64,000 nucleotides of DNA from Bradyrhizobium sp. JYMT SZCCT0180 (GTDB lineage: Bacteria > Pseudomonadota > Alphaproteobacteria > Rhizobiales > Xanthobacteraceae), in assembly GCF_018130165.1 (NCBI RefSeq), contig NZ_JAFCLZ010000005.1, forward strand, positions 124,001-188,000, written 5' to 3'. Of this stretch, positions 16,490 to 28,985 are shown one piece after another; the stretch's first letter is position 1; the number at the start of each line of letters is the position of its first letter. The translations under genes and the position numbers were made by a program. A model generated the notes under the pieces. The model was not told where the DNA came from and made no database searches. It saw only the letters and a program-made list of their open reading frames with translations.

Positions 16490-17908
16490 ATGGTTGGGCG
16501 TGCCGCTAGAGTTGGCCACGTTGCAAGGCGCGTGCTTCGAACAGGCATTTGCCTTGGCGTCGTGATGTGCGTGGCGTTTGCCGCGGCAGGCGCCCAGGCC
16601 GAGAACCTCCCGGACGCGCTGGCCAAGGCCTATCAGACCAATCCGCAGCTCAACGCCGAACGCGCGCGCCAGCGTGCCACCGACGAAGGCGTGCCGCAGG
16701 CGCTGGCGGGGTACCGGCCGCAGATCGTCGCCAGCCTCACCGCCGGCCTGCAGGCGGTCCGCAACCTCCTGCCCGACAACACTGTGCAGTCGGCGAACCT
16801 GAAACCCTGGACCATCGGGGTGACGGTGACCCAGACCCTGTTCAACGGCTTCAAGACCGCCAACAGCGTCCGCGTCGCGGAACTGCAGGTTTCGTCCGGC
16901 CGCGAAGCGCTGCGCAATGTCGGCCAGGGCGTGCTGCTCGATGCCGTCACCGTCTACACCAACGTGCTGGCGAATCAGTCGCTGGTGTCAGCGCAGCGTT
17001 CCAACGTCGCGTTCCTGCGGGAAACGCTGGGCATCACCCAGAAGCGCCTCAATGCCGGTGACGTGACGCCGACCGACACGGCCCAGGCCGAAGCCCGCCT
17101 CAACCGTGGCCTTGCCGACCTCAATGCCGCCGAGGTTGCCTTGGCCATCAGCCAGGCCACCTATACCCAGGTGATCGGCAATGCGCCGACGCAGTTGAAC
17201 CTCGCCGAAACCGTAGACCGCTATCTGCCGCGCAGCCGCGATGACGCCACCGGTCTCGCCTTCCAGCAGCATCCGGCGGTCTTGGCGGCCGCCTTTGACG
17301 TCGACGTCGCCTCGACCAGCATTCGGGTCGCCGAAAGCAGCCTGATGCCGACCATCACGATGCAAGGCAGCGTCAGCCGCAGCAAGCAGTCGGATCCCAC
17401 ACTCGGCACCTTCGGGACCGACCAGGCTTCGATCGCCGGCCAGCTCAACCAGCCGATCTACGACGGCGGCATGGCCGCCTCGCAGACCCGGCAGGCCAAG
17501 GAGATCTCGGCCCAGAGCCGGCTGGTGCTCGACCAGGTCCGCAACCAGGCGCGCACCGCGGCGGTCGGCGCCTGGGTTGCCAATGAAGGCGCCAAGGTCG
17601 CGGTGTCCGCTTCCGAATCCGAAGTGCGCGCTGCAACGGTCGCCTTGCAGGGCGTGCAGCGTGAGGCCGCGGGTGGCCAGCGCACCACGGTCGACGTGCT
17701 GAACTCGCAGCAGGATCTGATCCTGGCGAAGGCGCGCTTGATCGGCGCACAACGCGACCGCGTGATCGCCTCCTACACCCTGCTCAGCGCCATCGGCCGG
17801 CTCGACGTCAAGACGCTGGGGCTCAACACGCCGGATTACCTGCCGGAAGTGCATTACCATCAGGTGCGCGACGCCTGGCACGGCCTGCGCACGCCGTCGG
17901 GGCAGTAA
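16490..17908 (+). CDS. TolC-family outer membrane efflux/secretion protein
   Basis: 472 residues from ATG 16490; a TTG 12 bases upstream only adds four residues. Signal peptide (ICLGVVMCVAFAAAGAQA) is followed by the first helix LPDALAKAYQTNPQLNAERA. Two homologous halves each carry long helices and beta segments: GVTVTQTLFNGFKTANSVR in the first, GQLNQPIYDGGMAASQTRQA in the second; GQRTTVDVLNSQQDLILAKA is typical of type I secretion TolC proteins. It should form a trimeric outer membrane channel. No cognate ABC or membrane fusion gene is adjacent; the RND pump 7 kb downstream also lacks its own channel, so a partnership is possible but unproven. Confidence 0.88.
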   Translation: MVGRAARVGHVARRVLRTGICLGVVMCVAFAAAGAQAENLPDALAKAYQTNPQLNAERARQRATDEGVPQALAGYRPQIVASLTAGLQAVRNLLPDNTVQSANLKPWTIGVTVTQTLFNGFKTANSVRVAELQVSSGREALRNVGQGVLLDAVTVYTNVLANQSLVSAQRSNVAFLRETLGITQKRLNAGDVTPTDTAQAEARLNRGLADLNAAEVALAISQATYTQVIGNAPTQLNLAETVDRYLPRSRDDATGLAFQQHPAVLAAAFDVDVASTSIRVAESSLMPTITMQGSVSRSKQSDPTLGTFGTDQASIAGQLNQPIYDGGMAASQTRQAKEISAQSRLVLDQVRNQARTAAVGAWVANEGAKVAVSASESEVRAATVALQGVQREAAGGQRTTVDVLNSQQDLILAKARLIGAQRDRVIASYTLLSAIGRLDVKTLGLNTPDYLPEVHYHQVRDAWHGLRTPSGQ

Positions 17909-18017
17909 TTCGCAACTTTGTCGCCGGTGTTAACTGCCCGCTGTTCATGTCCGCGATTTTTCATCGCCGGGAATCTGCACTAGCTTAAAATTCGATCTGA
18001 TTTGACTGCACCCGATT

Positions 18018-19016
18018 TTGATCGATCCATTTCTGCGAGGCCTCGTGATCTCAAACATACTGCGCTGGTCGGGCAAGACGCTGCTGGCGCTCCTGATCTT
18101 GATCGTGATCGCGATAACAGCGTTCCGGATGGCAGCATCGATCCGCGAAACCCACACCCGCGCCGAGCTGGCGCCGCCGTCGGGTCGTCTGGTGCCGACC
18201 AGCTCCGGTGGCGTGTTCGTGCAGGAAAAAGGCCCGGCGGATGGAATTCCCGTCGTGCTGTTTCACGGCACCGCGGCGTGGAGCGAACTCTGGCGGCACA
18301 CGACCGGCGTGCTCGCCGCCGCCGGCTTTCGCGTCATCGCCCTCGACCTGCCTCCGTTTGGATTTTCCGATCGTCCGGGCAGCTACACAAGGAAAGATCA
18401 GGCTGCACGCATCAACGATGTTCTCGTCAATCTGAAAGCCAGGCCTGCGATTATCGTCGGCCATTCCTTTGGCGCCGGTGCAGCGACCGAACTGGTGATG
18501 CGCTATCCAGACCGGGCGCGAGGCCTCGTACTGGTCGATGCGGCGCTGGGACTGACGGTAGCTACTGCCGAGGCGCCATGGATCATTCAGCCAAAATGGA
18601 TTCGCGAAATACTGGTATCGCTGACCATCACCAATCCGGTGGCGACGAAGACGCTGCTCGAATCCCTGATCGAGAAAAAGGAACGCGCGCTGCCTGAATT
18701 CGTCGCGATCCTGCAACGGCCGACGACGCAGCGCGACACCACCCCCGACATCGCCGACTGGCTATATTACTTCCTCGGCGCCGACCGCAACGCCGTGAGT
18801 GCCGATCGCACCGCATATGCACGGGTGAAACTCCCCGTCGCCATCCTGTGGGGTGACAAGGACAACACTACTCCGGTTGAGCAGGCGCTTGATCTGCGAA
18901 CGCTGTTGCCGCCGGACACCACCCTCACCTTGCTGCCGGGCCTTGGCCATATTCCGCAAATCGAGGACCCCGCTTTGTTCAACGACGCCCTGCTCAAGGC
19001 GCTCGGAAAGCTCTAG
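18018..19016 (+). CDS. Membrane-anchored alpha/beta hydrolase
   Basis: 332 residues from TTG 18018; GTG 18045 is an alternative. An N-terminal membrane anchor (TLLALLILIVIAITAFRMAA) precedes an alpha/beta hydrolase fold. The oxyanion segment is LFHGTAAWSELW, the nucleophile elbow GHSFGAGAA, the acid WGDKDNTTP and the histidine GLGHIPQ, so the catalytic triad is complete. Substrate unknown; the class includes esterases and dehalogenase-like hydrolases. It is the first gene of a compact four-gene group (34-bp gap, then two overlaps) with three unrecognised proteins. Confidence 0.82.
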   Translation: MIDPFLRGLVISNILRWSGKTLLALLILIVIAITAFRMAASIRETHTRAELAPPSGRLVPTSSGGVFVQEKGPADGIPVVLFHGTAAWSELWRHTTGVLAAAGFRVIALDLPPFGFSDRPGSYTRKDQAARINDVLVNLKARPAIIVGHSFGAGAATELVMRYPDRARGLVLVDAALGLTVATAEAPWIIQPKWIREILVSLTITNPVATKTLLESLIEKKERALPEFVAILQRPTTQRDTTPDIADWLYYFLGADRNAVSADRTAYARVKLPVAILWGDKDNTTPVEQALDLRTLLPPDTTLTLLPGLGHIPQIEDPALFNDALLKALGKL

Positions 19017-19050
19017 ACTTAAGGACAGATTCGAAAAGGCCGGAGGCATC

Positions 19051-19473
19051 ATGGATATCATCAGATTGTGCGCCTGGGGCTACGCCGCCCTGCTCGGCTT
19101 CGTGATCCTGACCGGATACATCCCGGCCTTCATCGACCAGAACGACATGATCTTCGGCCTGTTCCGCCGCACCTGGTATGCCGACGGGCTGCATCTGGTT
19201 TCCGCGCTGTGGGCACTCGCGGCAGCGCTGACCTCTCGCCGCGCCTCGGAACTGTTCTTCCAATTGTTCGGCGCGTTCTACTTTGCCGACGGCTTGCTCG
19301 GCCTCTTCACTGGCTCGGGCTATCTCGACTTCGGCATCCTGATCAACGGTATCCGCGACTTGCCGCTGATGACGCGGGTGTTCACCAATGCGCCGCATCT
19401 CGCCCTCGGCGGTGTCGCGATCCTGATCGGCTACCTGCTGGCGCCGCGCACGCGGACCGCCGTTCATGCTTAA
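19051..19473 (+). CDS. Hypothetical four-span membrane protein
   Basis: 140 residues from ATG 19051, with GGAGG five bases upstream. Four hydrophobic stretches are visible: LCAWGYAALLGFVILTGYIP, DGLHLVSALWALAAALTS, FFQLFGAFYFADGLLGLF and ALGGVAILIGYLLA. No family recognised. The end overlaps the next gene start by 8 bp. The arrangement suggests a small membrane subunit working with the neighbouring hydrolase. Confidence 0.7.
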   Translation: MDIIRLCAWGYAALLGFVILTGYIPAFIDQNDMIFGLFRRTWYADGLHLVSALWALAAALTSRRASELFFQLFGAFYFADGLLGLFTGSGYLDFGILINGIRDLPLMTRVFTNAPHLALGGVAILIGYLLAPRTRTAVHA

Positions 19474-20566
19474 ATGGCTGCGGCGCATTCTTGTCGTCAT
19501 CGCGATCCTGATCGCGGTATCGGTGCTTGGGCCGCTCGCCTATATCGAGGGCACGTGCCGCCCCTCTTCGTCGGCTTCGGCGTCACCTGCGCCGTCAGTA
19601 ACGCTGCCTGCGATCAACGAGCCGCGTTACCAGCGCAAGCAGAACAATACCTTCTTCACCTTTCCCGAATGGTACATCGTTTATTCGTTCGAGGATTTCG
19701 GCCGCTTCCTCGATCGGTCCAGCGAAAGCCATTTCAATTATCTCGGACACATTTTCGGATTCTGGCGCAGCTTCTGCACCATCAATCAGGCGGTGCCGCC
19801 GACCGGTGAATCGCTCACCGAAGTCAAAACCATGATCTATGTCATCGGCGTCAGCTACTCGATCGAATACGCCATCAAGGGATTTTATGAGAACACCATC
19901 GGCCGTGTGTTCGAATGGATCCGGGGCGAGGAACGGACCCCGCAAGACCTGTACGCGCGCAAGGTACTGCAGGACTATGCGGCGTTTCTTTACACCGTTC
20001 CCTGGTTCAAATTTCCGTTCCGCGAGAAGCTCGATGGCTTGATGGCGATCTCGGCGCGGACCGATAGCCCGCTGCGAACATGGGAACGGTATTTTGCGCT
20101 CGGCACCGAGTACTATCTCAAGGTCGGTTATGCCGCGCTGATCCAGAAAGCGCTCGATGCCGGTGGCGACGACGAGCCGCGCGATATCATGTTCGCGGTC
20201 GCGACGTTGCCGCCGGCGGTGCTGGCGAAGGAGCCGCGCATCAAACCGATCCGCACGCTGACGCCGCAATGGCAGCTGGTGCAGACGCCACGCTACAAGG
20301 ATTTCACCGAAATCCTGCAGAGCCTGCTGGACCAGGGTTTTGGCCTCGCCGAGATCGCCGGCAACCGTGAAATCCTGATCACCGTGATCGCGCCGGATGC
20401 CGCCAAGCTCGACGTCAAGGGGACGACGGAGCTGTTTTCACTGGAGCTTGATGGCAAACCCGGCTTCCGCAGGGCCGGCCTGAAGGCTAGGATCGACCGT
20501 CTCGTCGATATCAACCGCGACCTCAAGGCCAGGGGCGTGAGCATCGAGCATTTCTATGACTACTGA
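19466..20566 (+). CDS. Conserved-looking protein of unknown function with N-terminal anchor
   Basis: 366 residues. One N-terminal span (ILVVIAILIAVSVLGPLAYI) precedes a large soluble domain, probably periplasmic. Distinctive aromatic-rich segments include TFFTFPEWYIVYSFEDFGRF, NYLGHIFGFWRSFCTI and GVSYSIEYAIKGFYENTIGR; the C-terminal part looks alpha/beta (REILITVIAPDAAKLDVKG). No catalytic signature that I know. The start ATG overlaps the preceding gene and the end overlaps the next one, so the operon position is firm. Codon use matches neighbours. Confidence 0.72.
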   Translation: MLKWLRRILVVIAILIAVSVLGPLAYIEGTCRPSSSASASPAPSVTLPAINEPRYQRKQNNTFFTFPEWYIVYSFEDFGRFLDRSSESHFNYLGHIFGFWRSFCTINQAVPPTGESLTEVKTMIYVIGVSYSIEYAIKGFYENTIGRVFEWIRGEERTPQDLYARKVLQDYAAFLYTVPWFKFPFREKLDGLMAISARTDSPLRTWERYFALGTEYYLKVGYAALIQKALDAGGDDEPRDIMFAVATLPPAVLAKEPRIKPIRTLTPQWQLVQTPRYKDFTEILQSLLDQGFGLAEIAGNREILITVIAPDAAKLDVKGTTELFSLELDGKPGFRRAGLKARIDRLVDINRDLKARGVSIEHFYDY

Positions 20567-20900
20567 AGCGCCACATCATGGCAGGCTGCGGCCACTACGC
20601 CGGATCTCGGGCGCTTTCGCGCTCGTGGTGTGCGGCTGGCTTGCGGTTGTGGTCGCTTTGACGTTCGGATCGGCGCCGGGCAAGTCGATGGCCATCGTCG
20701 GCCCGCCGGCGCACGCGCTGGCAATCATCGCCAAGGCCAACGGCCGCGTGCTTGCAGCGAGCAACTATGTCACTTTTGCCCGCTCCGACGATGCCGGCTT
20801 CGTCGCCCGCCTCTATGCAGCGGGTGCACTCCTGGTGCTGGACGCGGAGCAAGCCGGCGGCTGCAGCGGGCTTCCACCCAAACGCATCGCGCAGCTGTGA
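20556..20900 (+). CDS. Small hypothetical membrane-associated protein
   Basis: 114 residues overlapping the preceding gene by 11 bp. There is one clear span, ISGAFALVVCGWLAVVVALTF, then a small domain (AHALAIIAKANGRVLAASNY, FVARLYAAGALLVLDAEQAG) and a Cys-Ser-Gly tail. No family recognised. It is the last gene of the group, followed by a palindromic repeat at 20934 and the convergent oxidase gene. Confidence 0.6.
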   Translation: MTTEAPHHGRLRPLRRISGAFALVVCGWLAVVVALTFGSAPGKSMAIVGPPAHALAIIAKANGRVLAASNYVTFARSDDAGFVARLYAAGALLVLDAEQAGGCSGLPPKRIAQL

Positions 20901-20933
20901 TCTTCCGAAAGTCGGGAAGTTCGATTCATCTCT

Positions 20934-21023
20934 CGTCATGGCCGGGCTTGACCCGGCCATCCACGTCTTTCTTTGCTTAGTGCAGCAAAGACGTGGATGC
21001 CCGGCACAAGGCCGGGCATGACG
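20934..21023. repeat. REP-like palindromic element, family C copy 1
   Basis: Arms CGTCATGGCCGGGCTTGACC and AAGGCCGGGCATGACG, with the internal stem ATCCACGTCTTT/AAAGACGTGGAT around a short loop. Nearly the same element occurs at 54435-54522. It sits between two convergent genes. Confidence 0.85.
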
Positions 21024-21042
21024 GAGATGAGAGCTCGCCGCG

Positions 21043-22641
21043 CTACGACGCGTATTTCTGATACATCGTATTCGTGAACAATTCCGCCGGATCATACTTG
21101 CGCTTCGCCGCAAAGAAGTCGTTGATCTGCGGATACGACCGCTGCAACTGATCCTTCGAATAATAGAGCTGGTAGGGCAGGAAAAACCGGCCCTTGTGCG
21201 CGATCGTGAGATCGATCAGCTCTTCGGTCGCCTTCTTCATCCGCTTGTTGCCTTCATCATCCGTGGTCTGGTTGATGTAGAGCACCAGCGAGAATGCCGG
21301 CTCCGGCGAATAGGTCAGGAAGTTGTCCTCCTGATGCACGATGCGCACCGAGGCATTCAGCAAATTGGTCTTGTTGTCGGTCAGCACCTTGCGCATGCCG
21401 TCGACAAAGGAGACGAACTGGCTGCGCGGGATGAAATATTCATGCAGGATGTCGGTGTCGTTGGGCAGCGCGTTGCGCAAATACGGCACGGAATCGTGCA
21501 TCGGGTCGTTGCGGTTGACGAGACAGGCCTCCGCCGAGCCGATCGCCTGCGCCCGCGTCACGGTGCAGGTTTCCATCCGGTGCTCGATGTGCTTCTCGGA
21601 CAGCCACTTCATTTCCTGGAACAGCGGTCCCTGCTTGGACAGGTTGATCGTAAGCCGCCGCAGCTTGGTGCCCGAGACCTCGCCAAGCGGTTCGCGCTTG
21701 AAATCTGATCCGTCGACCTTGGTGTAGGTGTAGAGCAGCAACTCCCTGAGAAAACTGCTCGGCGCGGTTGAGAGGTGGCCGTACATCAGGCCGATATTGG
21801 CATCCTTCTCGATCTCCTTGGCGAAGACGTCAGGAAATTGCTTGTAATCCATCATGCGGCGTCCGGTCTGGTAGACCAGATTGTCGGCGATATCGAGCTC
21901 GGCCTCGACGATCACGCCGAACAGGCCGTAGCCGCCGACCACGAGGTTGAACAATTCCTTGTTCTCGGTTTCCGACACCGTGCGCAGTGACCCGTCCGCC
22001 AGCATCACGCGCATCGACTTGATCGATTTGCGGAGCGCGCCGGCCTGATGGTCCATGCCGTGGGCGTTGACCGAAATCGAACCGCCGACGCTGAAAATAT
22101 CGGTCGATTGCATCGCCCGCACCGCAAAGCGCGGGTGCAGCAGGTTCTGGATGTCGTGCCAGGTCGCGCCGGGCTGCACGGTGATGGATCGCCGGCTCTC
22201 GTTGAGCACGACCTTGTTGAAGCCGCGCATGTCGAGCACGATGCCGCCCTTGCGGAACGCCTGCCCGCCCATGCTGTGCCGTACGCCGGCGGTCGTGACC
22301 GAAAGTTTGTTGTCGCGCGCAAACGTCAGCGTTTTGCTGATGTCGTCGACGCTGCGCACCTCGACCACGCCGTAGATTTCGGTCTTGTTGAGACAGCTGG
22401 CATCATTGATGCTGCCGCCGAGCTGCGACCATTTTACGTCTTTCAGCGGCGCAATCGCCTTGATCCGCTCCAGATCGATCTTGGCCTGCCCGCCACCCCC
22501 CACCGCCGGTCCGCAATCCTTTTCGCCGCTGGGATCGGCGGCAAGCGCCTGCAGTTTGCGGTAGCCGTAGACGCCAAACAGCACCACGACAACAGCGGCG
22601 ACGGACGCCCCGGTTTTGAACCTTTGTGAAAATTTTCGCAT
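21043..22641 (-). CDS. FAD-binding (PCMH/VAO-type) oxidoreductase
   Basis: 532 residues. An N-terminal hydrophobic segment (SVAAVVVVLFGVYGY) may be an uncleaved anchor. The FAD-binding PCMH domain covers about residues 75-260, with VRHSMGGQAF (the histidine is at the position used for covalent flavin in relatives), GATWHDIQNLLHPR, SVGGSISVNAHGMDHQAG and VVGGYGLFGVIVEAELDI. The C-terminal half resembles the substrate domain of sugar-lactone or cytokinin-type oxidases (FLPYQLYYSKDQL). The substrate is not evident. Upstream is a divergent kinase-like gene; the 3' side is convergent with the hydrolase operon. Confidence 0.85.
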   Translation of the reverse strand: MRKFSQRFKTGASVAAVVVVLFGVYGYRKLQALAADPSGEKDCGPAVGGGGQAKIDLERIKAIAPLKDVKWSQLGGSINDASCLNKTEIYGVVEVRSVDDISKTLTFARDNKLSVTTAGVRHSMGGQAFRKGGIVLDMRGFNKVVLNESRRSITVQPGATWHDIQNLLHPRFAVRAMQSTDIFSVGGSISVNAHGMDHQAGALRKSIKSMRVMLADGSLRTVSETENKELFNLVVGGYGLFGVIVEAELDIADNLVYQTGRRMMDYKQFPDVFAKEIEKDANIGLMYGHLSTAPSSFLRELLLYTYTKVDGSDFKREPLGEVSGTKLRRLTINLSKQGPLFQEMKWLSEKHIEHRMETCTVTRAQAIGSAEACLVNRNDPMHDSVPYLRNALPNDTDILHEYFIPRSQFVSFVDGMRKVLTDNKTNLLNASVRIVHQEDNFLTYSPEPAFSLVLYINQTTDDEGNKRMKKATEELIDLTIAHKGRFFLPYQLYYSKDQLQRSYPQINDFFAAKRKYDPAELFTNTMYQKYAS

Positions 22642-22756
22642 GCATTGATTCCAGATGATGACGGATAGTCCGGGCGAGCCGATAATTAGTCAAATTGGCG
22701 CGGCGATGGTTCGATGGATTGCCGGGCTTACTGAAACGCTAGGCCTTGATATTGCG

Positions 22757-23317
22757 ATGAAAAGCTGCCGCATTCACATCATGGGAGCATCGGGTTCGGG
22801 CGTCACCAGCCTCGGCCGCGCGCTGGCCGATTCGCTGGCGATACCGCATCACGACACCGACGATTATTTCTGGCGACCGACCATCCCGCCCTTCAGGGAA
22901 ATGCGTGAGGCCGCCGAGCGCCTGAAGCTGATGGGCGAGATGTTCTTGCCGCGGGCGGGTTGGGTGCTGAGCGGATCGCTCAATGGCTGGGGCGATACGT
23001 TAGTTCCCGATTTCGATCTGGTGGTCTTCCTCGTCACGCCGCGCGAGATCCGCTTGCAGCGCCTGCGCGCCCGCGAGGCCACGCTTTTCGGCACCGATGC
23101 CTTGGCTCCGGGCGGATGGCGGCATCAGCAGACCGAAGAGTTCATCGAATGGGCCTCCGGCTACGAGGAGGGCAACGCGGGCCGCAATTTGGCGAAGCAT
23201 CAGGCGTGGCTTGCCGCACTGCCCTGCCCGGTTCTGCGTCTGGATGGATCGCGGCCGCTGCCGGAACTGGTCGCGGAAGTGCACCGCGCGATTGGCGGCC
23301 AAGCCAATCCCACATAG
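22757..23317 (+). CDS. P-loop kinase-like protein (PRK06217-like) lacking the Walker A lysine
   Basis: 186 residues from ATG 22757, where the family core (CRIHIMGASGSG) begins; an in-frame ATG at 22655 would add 34 unrelated residues. The phosphate loop reads GASGSGVTS, with Val where Walker A has Lys. Downstream are the substrate region HHDTDDYFWRPTIPPFRE, PRAGWVLSGSLNGWGDTL, the lid arginines RLQRLRAREATLFG and the ending LRLDGSRPLPELV. From memory this matches adenylate-kinase-like PRK06217 proteins, in which Thr often replaces Lys, so the change may be family-wide. Phosphate acceptor unknown. Confidence 0.75.
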   Translation: MKSCRIHIMGASGSGVTSLGRALADSLAIPHHDTDDYFWRPTIPPFREMREAAERLKLMGEMFLPRAGWVLSGSLNGWGDTLVPDFDLVVFLVTPREIRLQRLRAREATLFGTDALAPGGWRHQQTEEFIEWASGYEEGNAGRNLAKHQAWLAALPCPVLRLDGSRPLPELVAEVHRAIGGQANPT

Positions 23318-23482
23318 CTACCGCCCTTTCCGCAACGCGTGCAGCTCGATAGTCTCTCGCACACGACCGCGGCTGATAACGCCGGCGCAAGAATGGGGAA
23401 GCGCTTCCGCAGAGATCGACCGGCCACGCGCCCGGTCGAGATGCGAACAATCAACAACATCAAACGCACAGGGAGAACGCCA

Positions 23483-24444
23483 ATGCTGACGCGACGCAGT
23501 ATGATGCTTGCCTCGATCGCCGCCGGAGTGACCATGAACAGCCGAACCGTTGTTGCCAAGGCAGCCCAACCGGCAACGCCGGTGAGCTTCGACATTCCTG
23601 CCGGCGCCTGCGATTGCCACACCCACATCCATCCGGACCCCGCGAAATTCCCGTTCTTCGCCGGCCGCGTCTACACGCCGGAACTGGCCTCGCCCGAAGA
23701 GATGACCGCCTTGCACAAGGCGATCAGGATGGAGCGCGTGGTGATCGTGACACCGAGCATTTACGGGCCCGATAACTCCGCCACCCTGTTCGGCATGGCC
23801 GCGCGCGGCGCGACCGCGCGCGGCGTCGCCGTGATCGACGACAAGACGTCGGAAGCCGATCTCGACGCCATGGGCAAAGCTGGCATCCGCGGCATCCGGC
23901 TCAACCTCGCCACCGGCGGCGTCAATGATCCCACCGTCGGCCGGCCGCGGTTCTCCGCCGCCGTCGAGCGCATCAAGGCGCGCGGCTGGCATGTGCAGCT
24001 GTTCACGAGTCTTGCCATGATTACCGCGATCAAGGATCTGATCGCGACATCGCCGGTGCCGGTCGTCTTCGACCATTTCGGCGGCGCGCAGGCCGAGCTT
24101 GGCGTCGGCCAGCCCGGCTTTGCCGATCTGGTGGAGCTGGTGAAGTCGGGCAAGGCGCATGTGAAGATCTCCGGCGCCTACCGCGCCTCGAAGCTTGGCC
24201 CTGATTACGCCGACTGCACCCCGCTCGCACAGGCGCTGATCGCAGCCAATGCCGACCGCATCGTCTGGGGCACCGACTGGCCGCATCCGGATTCGGTGAC
24301 CCCTGCCGGCAAGCAGATCAGCGACGTGACGCCGCTGTTCCAGATCGACGATGGACGGCTGCTCAACCAGCTCGCGGTGTGGACGCCGGACGCTGCCGTG
24401 CGCAAGAAGATTCTCGTCGACAATCCGGCGCGGCTGTACGGGTT

Positions 24445-24448
<4 letters not shown>
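23483..24448 (+). CDS. Exported amidohydrolase-family metal-dependent hydrolase
   Basis: 321 residues from ATG 23483, with GGGAGAA six bases upstream. A twin-arginine-like start (MLTRRSMMLASIAAGV) suggests Tat export. The amidohydrolase-2 (COG3618-like) fold has the metal motif CDCHTHIHP, the strand motif VVFDHFGG and the catalytic region IVWGTDWPHPDS, as in lactonases and decarboxylases such as 2-pyrone-4,6-dicarboxylate hydrolase. Substrate uncertain. Its stop codon shares CTAG with the convergent efflux gene. Confidence 0.85.
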
Positions 24449-27567
<3,119 letters not shown>

Positions 27568-27601
27568 CCAGATCGAAGCTTTCAGTGAGTAGAGCGGGAG
27601 A

Positions 27602-28849
27602 TCAGCTGCCGGACGCGGCCCGGTCGATGAACAGCGCGCCCTTTGTCACGATCAGCTCGCCGGGCTTCAGATTGCCGACCACCTCGACGAGATCGCCATT
27701 GGCGAGGCCCGCCTTGATCTGGCGGAGTTCAATCGAGTGGTCGTCATGCACGACCCAGATCCGGACCTGGTCACCCTCGTAGATCAGCGCCGTTTTCGGC
27801 ACCCCGACCGCCGGGTGATCGCCCGCCGAATAGATCGTCACATTGGCGAACATTTCCGGCTTGAGCGCGCCGTTGGCGTTGTCGACGGTGGCCCGGACCA
27901 GCAGCCGGCGCGTCGCCGGATCGATCGCGGTGGACACGTAATTGACGCGCGCCGACAGCGCCTGGTTCGGCAACGCCAGCACGTTGAACGTGACGTCCTG
28001 CCCGACGGCTACATTGGCGGCGTCGGTCTCGCGCACGAAGGCGACCATCCACACGGTGGAGAGATCGCCGATGACATAGACCGGATCGCTGGCGCCGGAA
28101 TTCACATACTGGCCGGGGCCGATCTTGCGCTGGACCACGGTGCCGGCGATCGGCGCGAAGATGGTGGTTTCCGGATTGATGCGGCCCTTTTCCTGGAAGG
28201 TCGCGATGTCCTCGTCGGTGAGGCCGAGAATGCGCAGCTTGTTGCGCGCCGCTTCCATCGCCGTCTGCGAGGAACGCATGTCGTTCTGCGCCTGGATCAG
28301 CGTCGCCTGGCTCTGCTGATAATCCTTGAGCGGAACGGCCTTGCCTTCGAACAGATCCTTGGCGCGCTGGCCCTGCAGCTGCGCCAGATCGAGCGCGGAC
28401 TTTGCCTTGTTCATGGCGGTCATGGCGCCGATGAAATCGTTCTGCGCCTGCACGTTGTCGGCAGCCTCGATCACGAACAGCGGCTGACCCTTGACGACAT
28501 TATCGCCGGGCCGGACCAGAAGCCGGGTGACCCGGCCGGCATAGGGCGAGAACACCGGTGTCGAGCGATCCTCGTCGATCGCGATCTTGCCTTCGGTGAC
28601 GTGCTCGGCCCGGAAGCCCCGCGTGGCAACGGGCTGGATGGTCAGGCTGGCCCATTCGGCCGGCGACAGCTTGTAGCGCTGCTGTCCTCCCTTGCGGGAC
28701 TGGCTGGACACTTCGGAATGCTTGGGCTGGGTTGCGCTGAACTGCACAAATCCATAGACGCCCGCGCCGGCGAGCGCGAGCAAGGCTATCACCAGCGCCG
28801 GTCTCCGGCGGCTAAGCATCTGTAATTGCTTAATCAATTTGCTACGCAT
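27602..28849 (-). CDS. RND efflux periplasmic adaptor (CzcB/CusB-like membrane fusion protein)
   Basis: 415 residues. N-terminal anchor (ALVIALLALAGAGVYGFVQF) is followed by a barrel-sandwich half (FSPYAGRVTRLLVRPGDNVV), a helical hairpin of about 90 residues (AMTAMNKAKSALDLAQLQGQ to AMEAARNKLRILGL), the second lipoyl half (IFAPIAGTVVQRKIGPGQYV), a beta-barrel domain (GQDVTFNVLALPNQ) and a membrane-proximal domain. It links the RND pump to an outer membrane channel. No His-rich or Met-rich N-terminal metal-binding stretch is seen. It precedes the pump gene in the operon. Confidence 0.9.
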   Translation of the reverse strand: MRSKLIKQLQMLSRRRPALVIALLALAGAGVYGFVQFSATQPKHSEVSSQSRKGGQQRYKLSPAEWASLTIQPVATRGFRAEHVTEGKIAIDEDRSTPVFSPYAGRVTRLLVRPGDNVVKGQPLFVIEAADNVQAQNDFIGAMTAMNKAKSALDLAQLQGQRAKDLFEGKAVPLKDYQQSQATLIQAQNDMRSSQTAMEAARNKLRILGLTDEDIATFQEKGRINPETTIFAPIAGTVVQRKIGPGQYVNSGASDPVYVIGDLSTVWMVAFVRETDAANVAVGQDVTFNVLALPNQALSARVNYVSTAIDPATRRLLVRATVDNANGALKPEMFANVTIYSAGDHPAVGVPKTALIYEGDQVRIWVVHDDHSIELRQIKAGLANGDLVEVVGNLKPGELIVTKGALFIDRAASGS

Positions 28850-28985
28850 GCGGTCTGTTCAACTCAGCAATGGCGACAATTTGCCTCACCCGCTAATAGT
28901 GCCTAATCGGAGTTCCAAACAAGCTAAAAAACGAGCACGGCCGTTAATTTTTGGAGAGGTCAGCCTGAACGCCCGCTGAAAATAC

